The position numbers were made by a program, and so were the translations under genes. From Plasmodium malariae (Eukaryota; Apicomplexa; Aconoidasida; Haemosporida; Plasmodiidae), in NCBI RefSeq assembly GCF_900090045.1, contig NC_041775.1:744001-808000 (forward strand): DNA of 64,000 bases, in the 5' to 3' direction. Within the stretch, counting starts at the first letter, position 1. Each line of letters opens with the position of its first letter. The notes beneath the pieces were generated by a model. That model did no database searches. It worked only from the letters and a program-made list of their open reading frames with translations, and was not told where the DNA came from. Of the stretch, positions 62,530-64,000 are shown piece by piece.

Positions 62530-64000
62530 TGTATATGTATTGTACGTATGTATGCAAATGCGGAGTGATTAAAAATGAGGGAAAGGGGGGACGGACTGCT
62601 CATTGAAAACCTGTGCGTGTACTGCAACTCAAACAAATCCTTTTCTTACCTTCAAAAATGTGCTTATAATGAAAAAAAAGATGAAAGAGCTTTAAAAAAT
62701 GAGTATGAACAACTAGTGTACAAAAAAACAATAAAATATAAATGGGTGAAAAACTTATCATATAATGAATGTCTTCTACATGTTTTGAAGTATGTACAGG
62801 AGAACAATAATTTGCATTGCATGAAAAAAAAGTATTGTGAACAAAATCATTACAAGTCTTCATCCGTCACTTATAATATACATAACAAAAGTACTCACGT
62901 ACATAATAAAACGTTTGTAAAAAATAAAAAGTATGTCATACATGCTTCCCGCCTTTATGCAAAAAACAAAAGATCCTTTAAACCAAAAACTGTTGTAGAC
63001 AAGGCCTTGAGGGTGAAAGAAGAGCTTGTGAAAGAGAAGCTTGTGAGAGAGAAGCTTGTGAGAGAGAAGCTTGTGAGAGAGAAGCATGTGAAAGAGAAGC
63101 TTGTGAAAGAGAAGCTTGTGAAAGAGAAGCTTGTGAGAGAGAAGCTTGTGAAAGAGAAGCTCCTAAAAAATAACATGAGAAAGAATAATATAAATTCATG
63201 TGGTAAATATGTGCAAGACAAAGCGAAAAAAAACTTTAAATTAAAAAAATCAGCAGAAAAAGAGCAACAAAAAAAAGGAGGAAAAAAAAAGGCTGATATG
63301 TACATATACTTGTTTAATCTTTTTGTGAGAAGAAAATATTACAAAAGAATATCAAGGCTATGGTTAGCTAATTTCTTAAAAAGGAATGGTTTATTATATA
63401 AAAATCTAGCTATGCAATTAATTAATATTTTGATTATAAAAACTTGGATAATATTTGATGTTCAATTTTGGAACTTTTTTTTTTCGAAAAATTTGATAAA
63501 TTACTTTAACACGAATTTATACTTTCTTGTTGGTAAACCAGGGAATGAAAAAAAAAATTTCCTGATGGATATTTTTTTGTCTTTTCCTTTTAAATATTCA
63601 AGTGATACAACGCACATCATTGATCTAACTCAGTATGAACAATGTTCGATAGTAAGTGACTACAGATTTGTAATAAATCCAACTAGCTTTTTAAAGAAAG
63701 TGGAAAATGCTTTAAAAAATAGCTCGGTAATATCTTCTCCGAACATTAAGAAAATTAACAGAATAAAAAATATTAACAAACCATATTTCGCATTTAAAAT
63801 ATTTGACTCTTTAAAAATTAAAGGCGATCACATGCTACGGGCCAAGTCGAGCACTTGCAAAATATGTACATGCAAAATACATTATTACAATTTATGTGCA
63901 CGCAAAAATTGCGCTTGCAAAGTATGTTATTATAAAAATGGTCCCTTCGACGTAATGCACCCGCCGCCGAGGGTACTGAACGGACAAAACAAAAATGTAA
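62530..64000 (+). CDS. Unknown protein, 3' partial, cysteine-rich end
   Basis: The frame is open from an ATG at 62530 (or 62536) through to the window edge, at least 490 residues. Visible parts: ENLCVYCNSNKSFSYLQKCA, a 15-bp coding repeat giving (V)REKLV/KEKLV pentapeptides (63015-63165), a basic region, LWLANFLKRNGLLYKNLAMQ, FLVGKPGNEKKNFLMDI, and a cysteine-rich tail CKICTCKIHYYNLC. The start is uncertain because TATG repeats precede it; a spliced upstream exon could replace it. No function is inferred. The last bases AATGTAA could be the start of an intron. Confidence 0.7.
63015..63165 (+). repeat. 15-bp coding repeat (REKLV/KEKLV)
   Basis: About ten GAGAAGCTTGTGAGA/GAGAAGCTTGTGAAA units encode charged pentapeptides that would form a helical rod in the partial protein at the right edge. 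Confidence 0.85.

Noticed and set aside
1..64000. tRNA, rRNA or mobile elements
   Set aside because: I saw no cloverleaf-like gene, rRNA core sequence, transposase or retro-element motif; a tRNA scan would settle small RNA genes.

Overview
The window is AT-rich nuclear DNA from a malaria parasite (genus Plasmodium). The evidence is intergenic DNA full of (TA)n, poly-dA/dT and short minisatellites; Asn/Lys-rich low-complexity inserts inside conserved proteins; short AT-rich introns with GTAA/GTAT donors; and a gene set typical of a chromosome core (V-ATPase subunit a, ferlin, ALG13, DPY19-type C-mannosyltransferase, J protein, kinesin). From memory, unchecked, this gene order matches the P. 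falciparum chromosome 8 core. Base composition suggests a non-Laverania species, but I cannot name it. There are no subtelomeric families, CRISPR arrays, insertion sequences or rRNA genes.

Layout, left to right: a DEAD-box helicase (+, 5' end outside the window, split at a poly-A run); a six-exon YEATS/GAS41-like gene (-); a protein with an apicoplast-type leader (+); a long repeat-rich spacer; V-ATPase subunit a (+, two exons); a dual-specificity phosphatase-like protein (-) with an orphan exon directly upstream; a very large HEAT-repeat-like gene (-, split at a poly-A run, with extra 3' exons); a five-exon kinesin (+); two tiny candidate genes; a J-domain/DnaJ-X protein (+); ALG13 (-); a small candidate membrane protein (-); ferlin (+, three exons with a C-terminal anchor); a nine-exon DPY19 C-mannosyltransferase (-); a conserved protein with a CxxC motif (-, split at a poly-A run); and a partial gene (+) running off the right edge.

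There is no operon logic. Several products share the secretory and organellar system: ALG13 (N-glycan precursor) and DPY19 (C-mannosylation) act at the ER, V-ATPase acidifies compartments, ferlin is a Ca2+/membrane-fusion type protein, and the J protein is of the Djp1/Caj1 type. The YEATS protein and helicase belong to chromatin/RNA biology. Much of the content is visible only after joining exons by phase. I assembled gene models for YEATS, kinesin, ferlin, DPY19 and several micro-genes by hand from GT/AG sites; all are predictions. I found no convincing new defence or mobile system. The most interesting leads are the hand-built gene models, three poly-A frame breaks and the small spliced genes.
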